From NCBI GenBank assembly GCA_943704425.1, contig CALSCP010000491.1, positions 76,617-98,893 of the forward strand: a DNA stretch of 22,277 bases, given 5' to 3'. The position numbers were made by a program, and so were the translations under genes. Under the pieces are notes generated by a model. It worked only from the letters and a program-made list of their open reading frames with translations, had not been told where the DNA came from and searched no databases. This stretch comes from Ministeria vibrans ATCC 50519. Lineage: Eukaryota > Opisthokonta > Filasterea. Shown here one piece after another: positions 9,101-22,277 of the stretch. Position 1 is the stretch's first letter; each line of letters opens with the position of its first letter.

Positions 9101-9605
9101 GGCTCAAGAAGGAAGAGACGTGGCTGTCGGAGGGCAAAGCAAAGCAAAGCATCAAAACAAACGGATTTCGTTCACGTACGTAAATCATCAGACTGCGCCA
9201 GTCGGCACCACCGGTCACATCTTCCACGTCAAGATAGCGGTACACAGAGAGAGATTCGTCGGCGACGCTGAACACCGCGTGCATCGTGGCGGCGGCGTCT
9301 GCGCGAGAAGAGCAGCGTCAATACCGCAGCGACGGAATAAGGTGAATTGGAACGCCAATCTCACCGTTGCGCACGTAGTAGTCGCTATAGTCAATGAGGT
9401 CGGGTCGAAACCGATGCAGCACGGCCAGAAATGCAAGGCCGCTCTCCCAGCTTGTCCTGAGCGCACACAAATGTTAAGTACAAGTGCAACAGTCATATCA
9501 TAACACCTCGTACGAGAAATTTTGCACGTCTACACCCGGATAGCCCAACGTCACCTTCTGACACCATATCAAGAGGTTCTGCTTGACCGTCTTAGAGGTC
9601 GCCAT
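6193..9605 (-). CDS. calponin-homology protein with Glu/Arg coiled coil, [10 protein letters not shown] pentad array and Pro-rich tail (frameshift in array)
   Basis: Four exons: 9605-9514, 9456-9365, 9298-9180 and 8851 down to 6193. Residues 1-~112 form one CH domain: [21 protein letters not shown], then [27 protein letters not shown] and [12 protein letters not shown], resembling spectrin, MICAL-like and smoothelin CH domains that bind actin or act as adaptors. About 230-510 is a charged Glu/Arg/Lys coiled coil. About 514-707 is a run of ~39 [10 protein letters not shown] pentads. The tail is Pro-rich with three copies of an IDxEA...PPxP motif. One extra base in the array near 7261 breaks the frame. 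As written, the frame ends at 7022 after 710 aa; ignoring that base gives 986 aa ending at the TAA at 6193. The coherent tail suggests the break is recent or a sequence error. The whole protein is not recognised; a cytoskeletal linker role is inferred from the CH domain. Confidence 0.75.
6208..6640 (-). repeat. three diverged copies of a protein motif, I-D-x-E-A-x3-A-x2-[RK]-I-x3-R then PPxP
   Basis: In the tail of the CH-domain protein, [36 protein letters not shown] and [18 protein letters not shown] are each followed within about 6-10 residues by a proline block ([29 protein letters not shown]). The copies lie at about 6541-6640, 6425-6504 and 6208-6310. They look like short amphipathic helices paired with PxxP-type ligands. 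Confidence 0.7.
7033..7616. repeat. 15-base coding minisatellite (~39 copies)
   Basis: The plus-strand unit is TCTCTTCTCTTCCAT, with C/T changes at two positions and T/A at the last base; on the minus strand it encodes KRMEE or KRLEE. The 15-base phase is exact throughout except for one 16-base step at 7261. No unit contains a stop in any of the six frames, which explains the long artefactual ORFs over this region on both strands. Confidence 0.95.
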
Positions 9606-9740
9606 TGAAAATAGTGTGATTTTTAGACTTTTTTCCTGTATTTTCACTTTTAAGCCACAACTGAGTAGTCAACTCAGTCAATCGACTCACTCGAGAGTCG
9701 AGCAATTTTTTATTTTTAACTGTATTCTCTTTTTGCCAGC
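9606..9740. promoter_or_regulatory. 135-base bidirectional promoter, CH-domain gene / syntaxin
   Basis: Only 135 bases separate the two divergent start codons. Two small perfect inverted repeats lie side by side near the centre: ACTGAGT-AGTCA-ACTCAGT (9660-9678) and CGACTC-ACTCGA-GAGTCG (9683-9700). A TATTTTCACTTTT word (about 9638-9650) resembles words in the other divergent promoters. These could be sites for dimeric (bZIP-like) factors. Confidence 0.5.
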
Positions 9741-11726
9741 ATGAGCTTTGACGACTTGGCATCGGGCGGCACGTCAAACAGATCATTTGGCGGTCCCCCG
9801 GCCGGCTCGCAGTACGGCTACCAACAGGGCGGCCCAGTCAGCAGTAACAGCGCATTCGGTACGCTCTCTCTCGCTCGCTCGCTCTCTCTCTTGCTCTCCC
9901 TCTCTCCCCCTCTGCCTGCCCATGCGGTGCGCCATCTGCGCCTCTGCTTCTCTCGCTGGTTTTTTTTATAACTCTTCCCAACCCATTTCGTCCCGAATCG
10001 GCGCACTGAGCACGCATTGCCCGTGCGACGGTGGGGCGTGTGCGAGTGTGGGAGGCGCGTCCTTCACTTGAATCGCCCTGGATGAGCTCGTAATTTGGCT
10101 TTTCCTGTGTGAAATTTCCCCAAGACGTTTTCCATGTCGTGTCTCTCAAAACGCAACTCGTGACTTGCGCCGCAGCCCGTGTCGCCACGCCCGCCCTGTC
10201 TCCTCCGTCCGTATACGTGCCTTCTCCTCCCTTGTCTGCCCCCCTCTCTCTCTCTGTCCTACACCCTTTTTGCCCCATCCCAAACTTCTTTTTGCCTTTT
10301 TCCCTTTCCCTCTCTCCCTCAACGCCTCTCTCCGTCAATTGCCGCCCTCTTTCCTGCGTATCGCTTACCGTCCGCATTGCCGTCACTTTCTCTCTGACCG
10401 ACAGCTGTTTCCCGTCTCAACAGTCCCCAACCAAATCCCTTTCTCTCTCTCACTCTCTCTCTTTTTTATTTTTTTTTCCTCTGCTTGTTCTCACTCCCTT
10501 CTCGATGTTTCACTGACTATGATGTGCAGGAAGAAGCAGTAGTGGACGTGACGGCGATGCCGAGTACGTGCGCGTGAGCGAGCAGATCTCTCAGAAGCTG
10601 TACGAGATCAACAACAACGTTGGCAACCTGCAGCGCATGTCGGGCATGATTGGCTCGGCCAGGGACACTCCACAGTACCGTGAGAAGCTGTACGTTCCCG
10701 TTGAGATGGTGGTGGGGTGGGTGTGTAGTATTAATGTCTGAGTGTGTGTCTTTTGTGCGTACGTAGCATGAGTGCAATCAACGTGACACGAAAGTTGACT
10801 AAGGAGACGGGTGGACTGCTGCGTACGATGGGCAGTGTTGATGGGGTAACCACTTGCACATTCTTTATATAGTTTGGTTTGACTGATGTTTGCTGGAATA
10901 ATGTGTGTGTGTGTGTGTGTTTGTGTGTGTAGGTTGGAGAGCGAGAGCAACGAGAACGACGAATGCAACAGACCAAGTTGAGCAAAGATTTCCAGCAAAT
11001 GGTTCGCAGCTTTGACGAAGTGCAAAAACTGTGTGTGCAAAAGATGCGCGCGTCGGTTGCACGAGCCAAGGAGACGATTGCGGCGGACCAGGCGGCGGGA
11101 GACGACTATGGAACATTTGGAGTGCGGGATGAGGAGGCACGACTGATTGAGTCGGACCGGATGCAGGCGCAGCAGCAGATTGGCAATGAGGTGGAGTATA
11201 ATGAGGCGCTCATTCGCGAGAGAGAAGAAGGTCAGAGAATGTTTTTTGTGTCGTGTGAGTAGAGTGAGTTGTATTGACCTGCGATTGTAGGGATTATGGA
11301 GATTGAGTCAACGATGATTGAGATCAACAGCACAATGCGTGACATCACAATGCTTGTGCACGAACAAGGACAGATGCTCGGTACGACATGTGAATGAAGG
11401 TTTTTATGACCACTATCAATTCTCTTATTCACATTCACATACACACACACACACTGCCGTGTACTCTCTCGCACAAATTTCTCACACTCTTTCTCTTGCA
11501 ATTTAACGCTATTGACTCGTCTCCATTTTTTATCGTGTTCTAACGTGCAGACCGCATTGAGGACAACATTGAAGACACTCACGAGAAGGTTGAGATTGGC
11601 CATGACGAGCTTGTCTCTGCGCGAAGATACCAAAAGAAGGCACGCAAGAAGATGGTCTGCATTCTGGTGGTGGCTGTTATTGCTGCTGCCGTGGTGGCGA
11701 CTATTGTGGGCATTAAAGTGCATTAA
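9741..11726 (+). CDS. Qa-SNARE, endosomal-type syntaxin (syntaxin 7/12, Pep12-like)
   Basis: Six exons: 9741-9858, 10530-10689, 10767-10845, 10933-11230, 11291-11380, 11551-11726. They encode 306 aa. A low-complexity Gly/Ser N terminus leads into a helical Habc region (EQISQKLYEINNNVGNLQRM ... TRKLTKETGGLLRTM) typical of syntaxins 7 and 12. After a linker with DYGTFG comes the SNARE helix, about 215-275 (IMEIESTMIEINSTMRDI, MLVHEQGQMLDRIE); the zero-layer glutamine is Gln244, making it a Qa-SNARE. ARRYQKKARKK precedes a C-terminal anchor at 283-303. Such proteins drive fusion at endosomes and lysosomes. The assignment to the syntaxin 7/Pep12 branch rather than the plasma-membrane branch rests on the overall pattern of the Habc region and linker and is less certain. 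Intron 1 (9859-10529, 671 bases) is the longest in the window and has no visible gene. Confidence 0.93.
10902..10932. repeat. short (GT)n tract at the end of syntaxin intron 3
   Basis: An imperfect GT run leads directly into the acceptor (TGTAG at 10928-10932), so this intron lacks a normal polypyrimidine tract of any length. Confidence 0.8.
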
Positions 11727-11843
11727 GTGAGTGTGAGAGTGAGTGAGTGAGCGAGTGAGAGGTATTACAGCGTGTTTTTTAACGACCAAGAAGAAGAATA
11801 TTTTTTGCTGTATGGAGTGTGTACATAGCACTTGTAATGCGAA
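11727..11843. other. 117-base convergent 3' spacer, syntaxin / CARM1
   Basis: This short spacer between two stop codons contains no AATAAA on either strand, so both genes must use variant poly(A) signals or signals inside each other's ends. Confidence 0.6.
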
Positions 11844-13962
<2,119 letters not shown>

Positions 13963-14211
13963 GATGAAAAAAAAAAAGTATTCAGTTTCAAGTTTTTCAC
14001 AAAATGACACCAAAATAATTATTCGGGAATTATGACAAATCTATTTTGTTTTTTGCTGTAGCCTGCAAGGAATTCAGTACAGTTTGGTCGGCCGATTGCC
14101 ATTGGTTTGCTTGGCATACGACATTCGTTACCGAGAGGATCGTCTGTTGATTTTGTTCTGACTGTCGCTATTCCCTGACTTCATTTTACATTTTTCACTT
14201 TCACACTTTTG
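13963..14211. promoter_or_regulatory. divergent promoter region, CARM1 / GPCR
   Basis: These 249 AT-rich bases lie between the two start codons. They include an A-run next to the CARM1 start, a GGCCGATTGCCATTGG segment near 14090-14105 that contains a CCAAT-like core in both orientations, and a TTTTTCACTTT word just before the GPCR start. No gene is visible. Confidence 0.45.
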
Positions 14212-17200
14212 ATGAACGGCTGCTCGGCGATCGCCCCAAGACTTGTCCTCTTGGGCATTGTCCTGGTCGCAGCGTTCATCCCATCGTCATCCTCAGTTGA
14301 ATGTGACGGCTCGTTCAGCACGTCACTCACAGTCACCTCTTCTCCTCCTGCTCCCTCCATCACACTCACCCTTCGCCGCGCCAACTCTGACGTGCCTTTA
14401 GAGCTCTTCCTTGCCGACGTAACCAGCAGCGAATGGTGAGCTCACGAAAAAACAAACAGATTTTAAAAAACCTGAACCCAAATTTGAATTTTGTTTCCAG
14501 CTCGCCTGTGTGCCCAGGCAACAGCAAAGCCATGGTTCCAAACGTAGACTACGAGCTTGCAAACCGTACGGTGCGTTGGGAGGCCAATTCGACGCGCGCA
14601 TTGGTCCATCTCCGACTCCTCTCCAGTCGATCATCCTCCTCCTCCGCCGCAAAGAACATGTTTGCTGCATTGGCTCTTTCGCGCACGTCGACGATGCGCA
14701 ACGCCAGCAGCCAGCTGTGTTCGGGTGTGGGGTCGCGCCACGGGGTGCTGGTGCAGCAGCGCTTGGTCGAGAGCAGTGTGTCGGCAACGTGGCTCATCAT
14801 GGCGCTGTCTGCGTCGGGCATTGTGGTGTCGCTCGTGTTCATTGTGGCCGTCTTCCGACTGCGAAAGCATCCTTTGCTGCGCGCCTCATCGCCGTCGTTT
14901 CTCTTTGTTGTGCTCGTTGGTTGCATCGTGGCCTTTTGTGCCTCCATCGTGGCAGTGTTGCCGCTCACTGACGCCATTTGCATGGCAACGCCCTGGCTCT
15001 CAAACGGTGCCTTTCTCGCCACTTTTGGCGCGCTCTTTCTCAAGACGTGGCGCATCACACGCATCTTCATCAACGACAATTTGCATCGTCTTGGACGCCA
15101 CTGGAGCAACACACGACTGCTCATCGTCATCGGGGTGCTCATGCTTGTTTTCTGTGTCTACATGGCCGTGTGGATGGTCGTCGATCGTCCGCGGCTCCAG
15201 GAGCGTTCTTCCTTTGGCAACGACTGCGTCACCCTGCTCACTTGCAGTGCCAGTGACTCGCCCTTTCAGATTGTTCTTCTCTTCTTCGAGGGCATCATGC
15301 TTTTCCTTGGCATCTACCAAGTCTGGTATGGGCGCAACATTGCAGACGCTTTCACCGAAGCAAAGGTACACGAAGGAGCACGTCAAGAAGGATAATCATC
15401 ACCGCAATCGTTGTCTTTGCTGTAGTACATTTTTATTGTGTTCCTTGTGGCTGCTCTGATGGCCCTGATCATGTTCGTGTCCTTGCGCACAGCCGTGGCT
15501 GCAGAGCCTATTGCGGGCATTGGGGTGCTCGTGGGAGCACTGGGCACTCTCTTGGTCATGTTCGTGCCCAAGTTTGTTATCATCTACCGTCTCAAGGACG
15601 ACGACGACATTGCACTGCTGCTCAAACCGCACCGTGCGCTTAGCGTATCGCTCACTACAAGCAGTGCTGTGCCGCGTCGCTCGTCGTTTGCCACAACTCA
15701 CACCGAAGGTAGTTCCACGGCCCCTGCCTCCCCTGCTTCCGCCACCCGATACCGCCGCCAGTCGTCCTCCAGCTCACTCCTGCACCACCACACCTCTACT
15801 CGCCCTACCTCTGCTTCGTCTTTGTCCCATGACCGTCGCAACACCACATTGCGTCCCGACAGTGTTGCGTCTGATCGCGACTCACTCAACTCGTCCTGGG
15901 GCTCCTCCAACAGTGCCAGTGCGCGCACAAGCATTGCCCTCAACTCTGACATCGACTCCTCCGAATTCAACAGTATGATTCCCCTTCTCGCTGCGTCAAA
16001 CACCGCTGCGACGACTGCAACAGCTGACCTCATGGCCATCAGTGAAACCAACGAAGACCCCCTTTCGCGTCAATCGTCTCGCCAGAGGCCATCGCAAGGC
16101 GCAACTCCCGAGCAACAGCAGCAGGAAGAAGATGAGGAAGCCATGGAACTGACACAGATGAATACGACAATCGCAAGTGAGGCTGCTGCTACTGCTGCTC
16201 ATGAAGACCCTGCTGATCATCATGTGGATGTAAGTGGCGCAGCGGAACACACTGAGTCATCGTCGTCTGCTATGCCGCATCCTCCTTCACACTCGCGACA
16301 ACGCCACCAGAGCATAGCAACAGACGTGCGCACGGCAGCCCATGCGGCACGTCGTCGTCGCCAAGACATGCTCAATGAGTCCTCCATGGTTGGTGAGTTT
16401 CTGCGTGCGCTCCTCAAGGCCGCCGACGACTCTGGCGTTGCCATCAACGGCAGTCCCACCAACGCCGCCAGCACAGCACACGTGCCCCTGCGCAGCACAG
16501 GCACTTCCCACCGCCACCACCACCACCATCGTCAACAGAGACGTCGCTCACGACCCGCTGAACACTACGCTCTACAGCGCAGCATGAGTGACATCTCACA
16601 GGCTGTCAGTGGTGACTCAGCAGCAGCAGGTTCAGTCGCTGATCGCGTTGCTGTTGCTGTCCCCAGTGGCTCTGAAAGCCTTTCGCCCGCCTCTCAGCGG
16701 TACAGTTGGTTCTCGCGTCTTTCTGGCTCGTTTCGTTCGATACGTCGCAGACGTCGCAATGCCGCCGCAGCAGCAGTAGCAGCAGCAGATCCAGCAGAGC
16801 AAAAGGAGCAGCAGCAGCAGCAGAGAGTGCGTGGACACGGACCTATTGAAGAAGTGTATAGTGAGCCGCATCTCTATGCACAGCGCACCGAGTCAAACGC
16901 GAGCGAGACGGACGCAGTAGCACCACAGTCGTCGTCGCTGCACGTGCTGTCGCTGATGAACCCTCCGCCGTCCAAGGTAAGTGCGCGCAGCGAGGGCGGC
17001 AGCAACGAGTCTGTTCTCGATGCCGCTGTGCTTGCTGCAGCTTCCGCCTCGTCGCTGCGTCCTGCCCTGCGTATTCCTCAGACGGCCACAGTTGATCTTA
17101 CTCGAGTGCCGTCCGCTCCCTCGACTCTGCTGCGCTCTAAGCCACAACCGACCATTGTGGTCGTCAACGCTGACCATACCGACGACGACCACAACATCAA

Positions 17201-17429
17201 CGACGACGAGCCCATTGGCGCCGTCTCGCTGTTCACTGCGCCCCCTCCTACGCCTCCTCCACCCTCCTTGCAAGGCACAAGTGTTGTCCGCAGTGCAGCC
17301 AAATTCCGGCGTCGGCGCTACTCGCCCAGTCCCACTGCTGTCGTCTCCCCCGTGGATGCCATAATGCAGCCGTCACCACGGCGACCCAGCGAAGATGTTC
17401 CTCTTCATCTCAATGTCACTGATGTATGA
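14212..17429 (+). CDS. class C (GABA-B-like) G-protein-coupled receptor with short ectodomain and ~610-residue tail
   Basis: Three exons (14212-14435, 14501-15365, 15426-17429) encode 1030 aa. A signal peptide (about 1-29) is followed by an extracellular region of only ~140 residues with several Cys and Asn-X-Ser/Thr sites; the large Venus-flytrap domain of GABA-B and glutamate receptors is absent. Helices run from WLIMALSASGIVVSLVFIVA (172-191) to PKFVIIYRL (411-419). Diagnostic class C features are FLATFGALFLKTWRITRIF in helix 3, Cys235 at its top, Cys317/Cys324 in loop 2, and FTEAKYIFIVF at helix 7 entry. The cytoplasmic tail is unusually long, from one exon, rich in Ser/Thr, Arg, His and Gln, and ends in TDV, a class I PDZ-ligand pattern. 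The ligand is unknown. Confidence 0.9.
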
Positions 17430-17478
17430 ATAAGTGTATTCAATGCAACCTTCACTCTTCAGCCGGACTTCATAGGAA

Positions 17479-17484
17479 AATAAA
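17479..17484 (+). terminator. AATAAA poly(A) signal for the GPCR gene
   Basis: This canonical hexamer lies 50 bases after the TGA at 17427-17429, in a suitable A-rich context. Confidence 0.6.
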
Positions 17485-17609
17485 TAGAGAATCGAGAGGT
17501 CAATGTCAAAACAAAACTATATACAAACAAAGAGCACAATACTTCCGCCGTAGACTTCAAGACAAGAATGACCTGAAAAAAGCCCATAGACCCACTGATA
17601 CTCCATATA

Positions 17610-17857
17610 TTCAATGCAGGATGGAACGCTGAGCTGCATTTTTTTCTCTTATCATCTGATCAGTCGCTCTGCCCTCAGTATTTATATCTTTTTGAGAGTG
17701 AATAACTGTTATTTAATCAGGAATTCAGAATGGAACGTTGCGCTGCATTCCTTGTCCCCTATCTGATTATACCTTTTGAGAGTGGATAATTGTTATTCAA
17801 TGCAAAATGCAATTTCTTCCTCCCCTATCTGATCAGTCGTTTATTGAATTTTTTGAA
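17610..17857 (+). repeat. three degenerate tandem copies upstream of the ArfGAP start
   Basis: Copy A is 17610-17712, B is 17713-17796, and C (partial) is 17797-17857. A and B share ATGGAACG.TG.GCTGCATT and a TTTTGAGAGTGRATAAYTGTTATT block. A and C share ATCTGATCAGTCG, and B has ATCTGATTATACC at the same place. Copy C ends directly at the start codon of the ArfGAP-C2 gene (17859), so the copies probably form its promoter and 5' UTR. Confidence 0.75.
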
Positions 17858-17858
17858 G

Positions 17859-19412
<1,554 letters not shown>

Positions 19413-19679
19413 ATATACCTTTAACCCTTGTGACTTTGTGACTTGACATATTGCTATTATTTGGTAAACTACGCAAGTGTGACGTGCGGGTTAGAGTCAT
19501 TTGCACTTTGATATTCATTTAATTGGGGAGGCGTTTGCGACATGCAGTTGAGAACTAATAATAATACAATCTTTTCCTGTTTCACACACAGTTGTCCAAT
19601 TTCCATTGACCATTCCTTCTTTCGCTTTGCACTTTGTTGATCGCTCTGACGGCCTGACGCTCGCTGTGAACAACCTTGC
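19413..19679 (+). promoter_or_regulatory. IFT46 upstream region with a duplicated TTTGCACTTTG word
   Basis: This 267-base spacer follows the ArfGAP stop. TTTGCACTTTG occurs twice exactly (19500-19510 and 19626-19636), 54 and 180 bases from the IFT46 start measured from their nearer edges to within a few bases. No AATAAA is seen for the upstream gene and no RNA gene is visible. Confidence 0.4.
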
Positions 19680-21307
<1,628 letters not shown>

Positions 21308-21316
21308 CTCTTTAGT

Positions 21317-21322
21317 AATAAA
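21317..21322 (+). terminator. AATAAA poly(A) signal for IFT46
   Basis: The hexamer begins only 10 bases after the IFT46 stop codon, in the 87-base gap to the convergent TRM6 gene, implying a very short 3' UTR. Confidence 0.6.
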
Positions 21323-21394
21323 CCACTATCTCAAAAAAGAGCCAAGAGAAGAAACACATAGAACAGCGTGTGTGCGTGTATATATATGTGTTAT

Positions 21395-21969
21395 TCACTT
21401 AGACGAAGGCCCTGCGTCATCCTCGCACGCAGGCGCAGAGGGTGCATCCACCCGCGCCCTCTTGCCCTTGCCAGGCTCCTCCTCTTCTTTCTTCATCCCC
21501 TCTGCTCCTTCCCCTCCTTGCGCCTCCGCCAGTGCCCGCTTGCGCTTCCATCCCACATCCGCACCCGACTTGCCTTCCTTGCTCTTGCCACTGCGGCTCG
21601 CCTCCATCTTGCGCTTGCGGGCCTCCACTGTCTTCTCGTCGCGTTCCACCGTTACCCCGCTTAGCAGATACCCCCCGGTCGCACTTGTCACCATCATGGG
21701 ATGTGTGCGCCCCGACAGTACCTGCTCCTCGTGCTGCAGCAGCTCATAGCACTGTACATGAACTGTCCGCCCTGCCTCATGCAGCCACTCCATGCACTCC
21801 CGCAACGGTTCCACCGTCGCACTAGTATAGAGTCAGCGTGAGACAAACAATAATTCGCCTGGATGAAGAATGTGCTCACCTGTACACGACAAAGGGGCGA
21901 CTGGAGGCAAGGAAGGGCAGCAGTCTCTGTAAAATCGTCAACGGTCGGAACTTGGTAGCAATAATCAGC
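21395..21969 (-). CDS. TRM6: tRNA (adenine-58-N1) methyltransferase non-catalytic subunit TRM6 (partial, 3' end)
   Basis: Two exons are visible on the minus strand: 21969-21880, entered mid-codon from an intron that continues beyond the window, and 21821-21395, joined across a 58-base intron (GTGAGC...ACTAG). The first reads LIIATKFRPLTILQRLLPFL, then ASSRPFVVY. The second gives VEPLRECMEWLHEAGRTVHV, then YEL, QVLSGRTHPMMV and GGYLLSGVTVE, which matches the C-terminal part of TRM6/Gcd10. After the conserved domain there is a ~70-residue Lys/Glu/Gly-rich tail. TRM6 pairs with catalytic TRM61 to methylate A58 of tRNAs, notably the initiator tRNA, in the nucleus. Everything N-terminal is outside the window. 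Confidence 0.92.
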
Positions 21970-22134
21970 CTGTGAAATTTCCAGTTTAGTCCACTCTTAG
22001 TTTCTTTCTCTTCCCTCTTTCTCTTTCTCGCTCTCTCTCTTCCTCTCACTCTCTCTCTCCCTATCACTTTGTCTCTCTCTCTCTCTACCTATCACTTTGT
22101 CTCTCTCTCTATCTATCTATCACTGTTTCTTTCT

Positions 22135-22179
<45 letters not shown>

Positions 22180-22223
22180 ACCTCGACCTCGACCTCGACC
22201 TCGACCTCGACCTCTCTCTCTCG

Positions 22224-22277
<54 letters not shown>
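21970..22277 (-). other. TRM6 intron, CT-rich, running off the right edge
   Basis: At least 308 bases of intron precede the first visible TRM6 exon. On the plus strand they are almost wholly CT repeat with TATCACTTTG words and a CGACCT array. No donor is visible before the edge, so the exact intron length is unknown. Confidence 0.8.
22178..22227. repeat. (CGACCT)6 hexamer array embedded in (CT)n
   Basis: Six perfect CGACCT copies (22178-22213) and one more at 22222-22227 after a CT spacer are nested within a long CT microsatellite inside the TRM6 intron. Confidence 0.95.

Larger units (their letters stand above)
17430..17858. other. 429-base intergenic region, GPCR 3' / ArfGAP 5'
   Basis: The left part holds the GPCR 3' UTR with its poly(A) signal; the right half (17610-17857) is a threefold degenerate repeat described separately. 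Short ORFs here show no family similarity. Confidence 0.6.

Noticed and set aside
9856-10529. Possible nested gene in the 671-base syntaxin intron 1
   Set aside because: Only pyrimidine-rich low-complexity frames; the SNARE exons on both sides join in frame without it.
16979-16992. GTAAGTGCGCGCAG in the GPCR tail looks like a complete GT-AG intron
   Set aside because: At 14 bases it is far shorter than any intron here, and the frame is open through it.

Overview
The window is nuclear DNA of a eukaryote. Almost every gene is split by short GT-AG introns, mostly 48-120 bases, with some of 200-670 bases that carry microsatellites. I assembled nine complete protein-coding genes and one gene cut by the right edge; several predicted proteins match their families' usual lengths closely, which supports the exon models. 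An IFT46 gene means the organism builds a cilium or flagellum. The other genes (a GT15 mannosyltransferase, a class C GPCR, CARM1, an endosomal-type syntaxin and an ArfGAP-C2 protein) suit a free-living flagellate, possibly on the opisthokont/apusomonad side. I cannot name the species or lineage from sequence alone.

Layout from left to right: a doubtful gene fragment on the minus strand (1-83); a GT15 alpha-mannosyltransferase (-, 211-1371); LAMTOR5 of the Ragulator complex (-, 1699-2105); a TM9SF nonaspanin (+, 2489-6122, 9 exons); a calponin-homology protein with a large 15-base minisatellite in its coding sequence (-, 6193-9605); a Qa-SNARE syntaxin (+, 9741-11726); CARM1/PRMT4 (-, 11844-13962, 11 exons); a GABA-B-like seven-helix receptor with a very long intronless tail (+, 14212-17429); an ArfGAP-C2 protein (+, 17859-19412); IFT46 (+, 19680-21307); and the 3' end of TRM6/TRMT6 (-, 21395 to beyond the edge).

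Spacing is tight. Convergent pairs are separated by 70, 117 and 87 bases. Divergent pairs share promoters of 135-383 bases. Several neighbours act in membrane traffic or on endolysosomes (LAMTOR5, TM9SF, syntaxin, ArfGAP-C2), but nothing in the sequence shows co-regulation, and I treat this as coincidence.

No mobile element, CRISPR array, tRNA or rRNA was seen. The most interesting signals are: a perfect RFX X-box inside IFT46; the [10 protein letters not shown] pentad array in the CH protein, which carries a single +1 frameshift; a three-copy C-terminal motif in that protein that I do not recognise; a decamer (TATCACTTTG) confined to CT-rich introns; frequent GTAC 5' splice sites; and a threefold degenerate repeat ending at the ArfGAP start codon.
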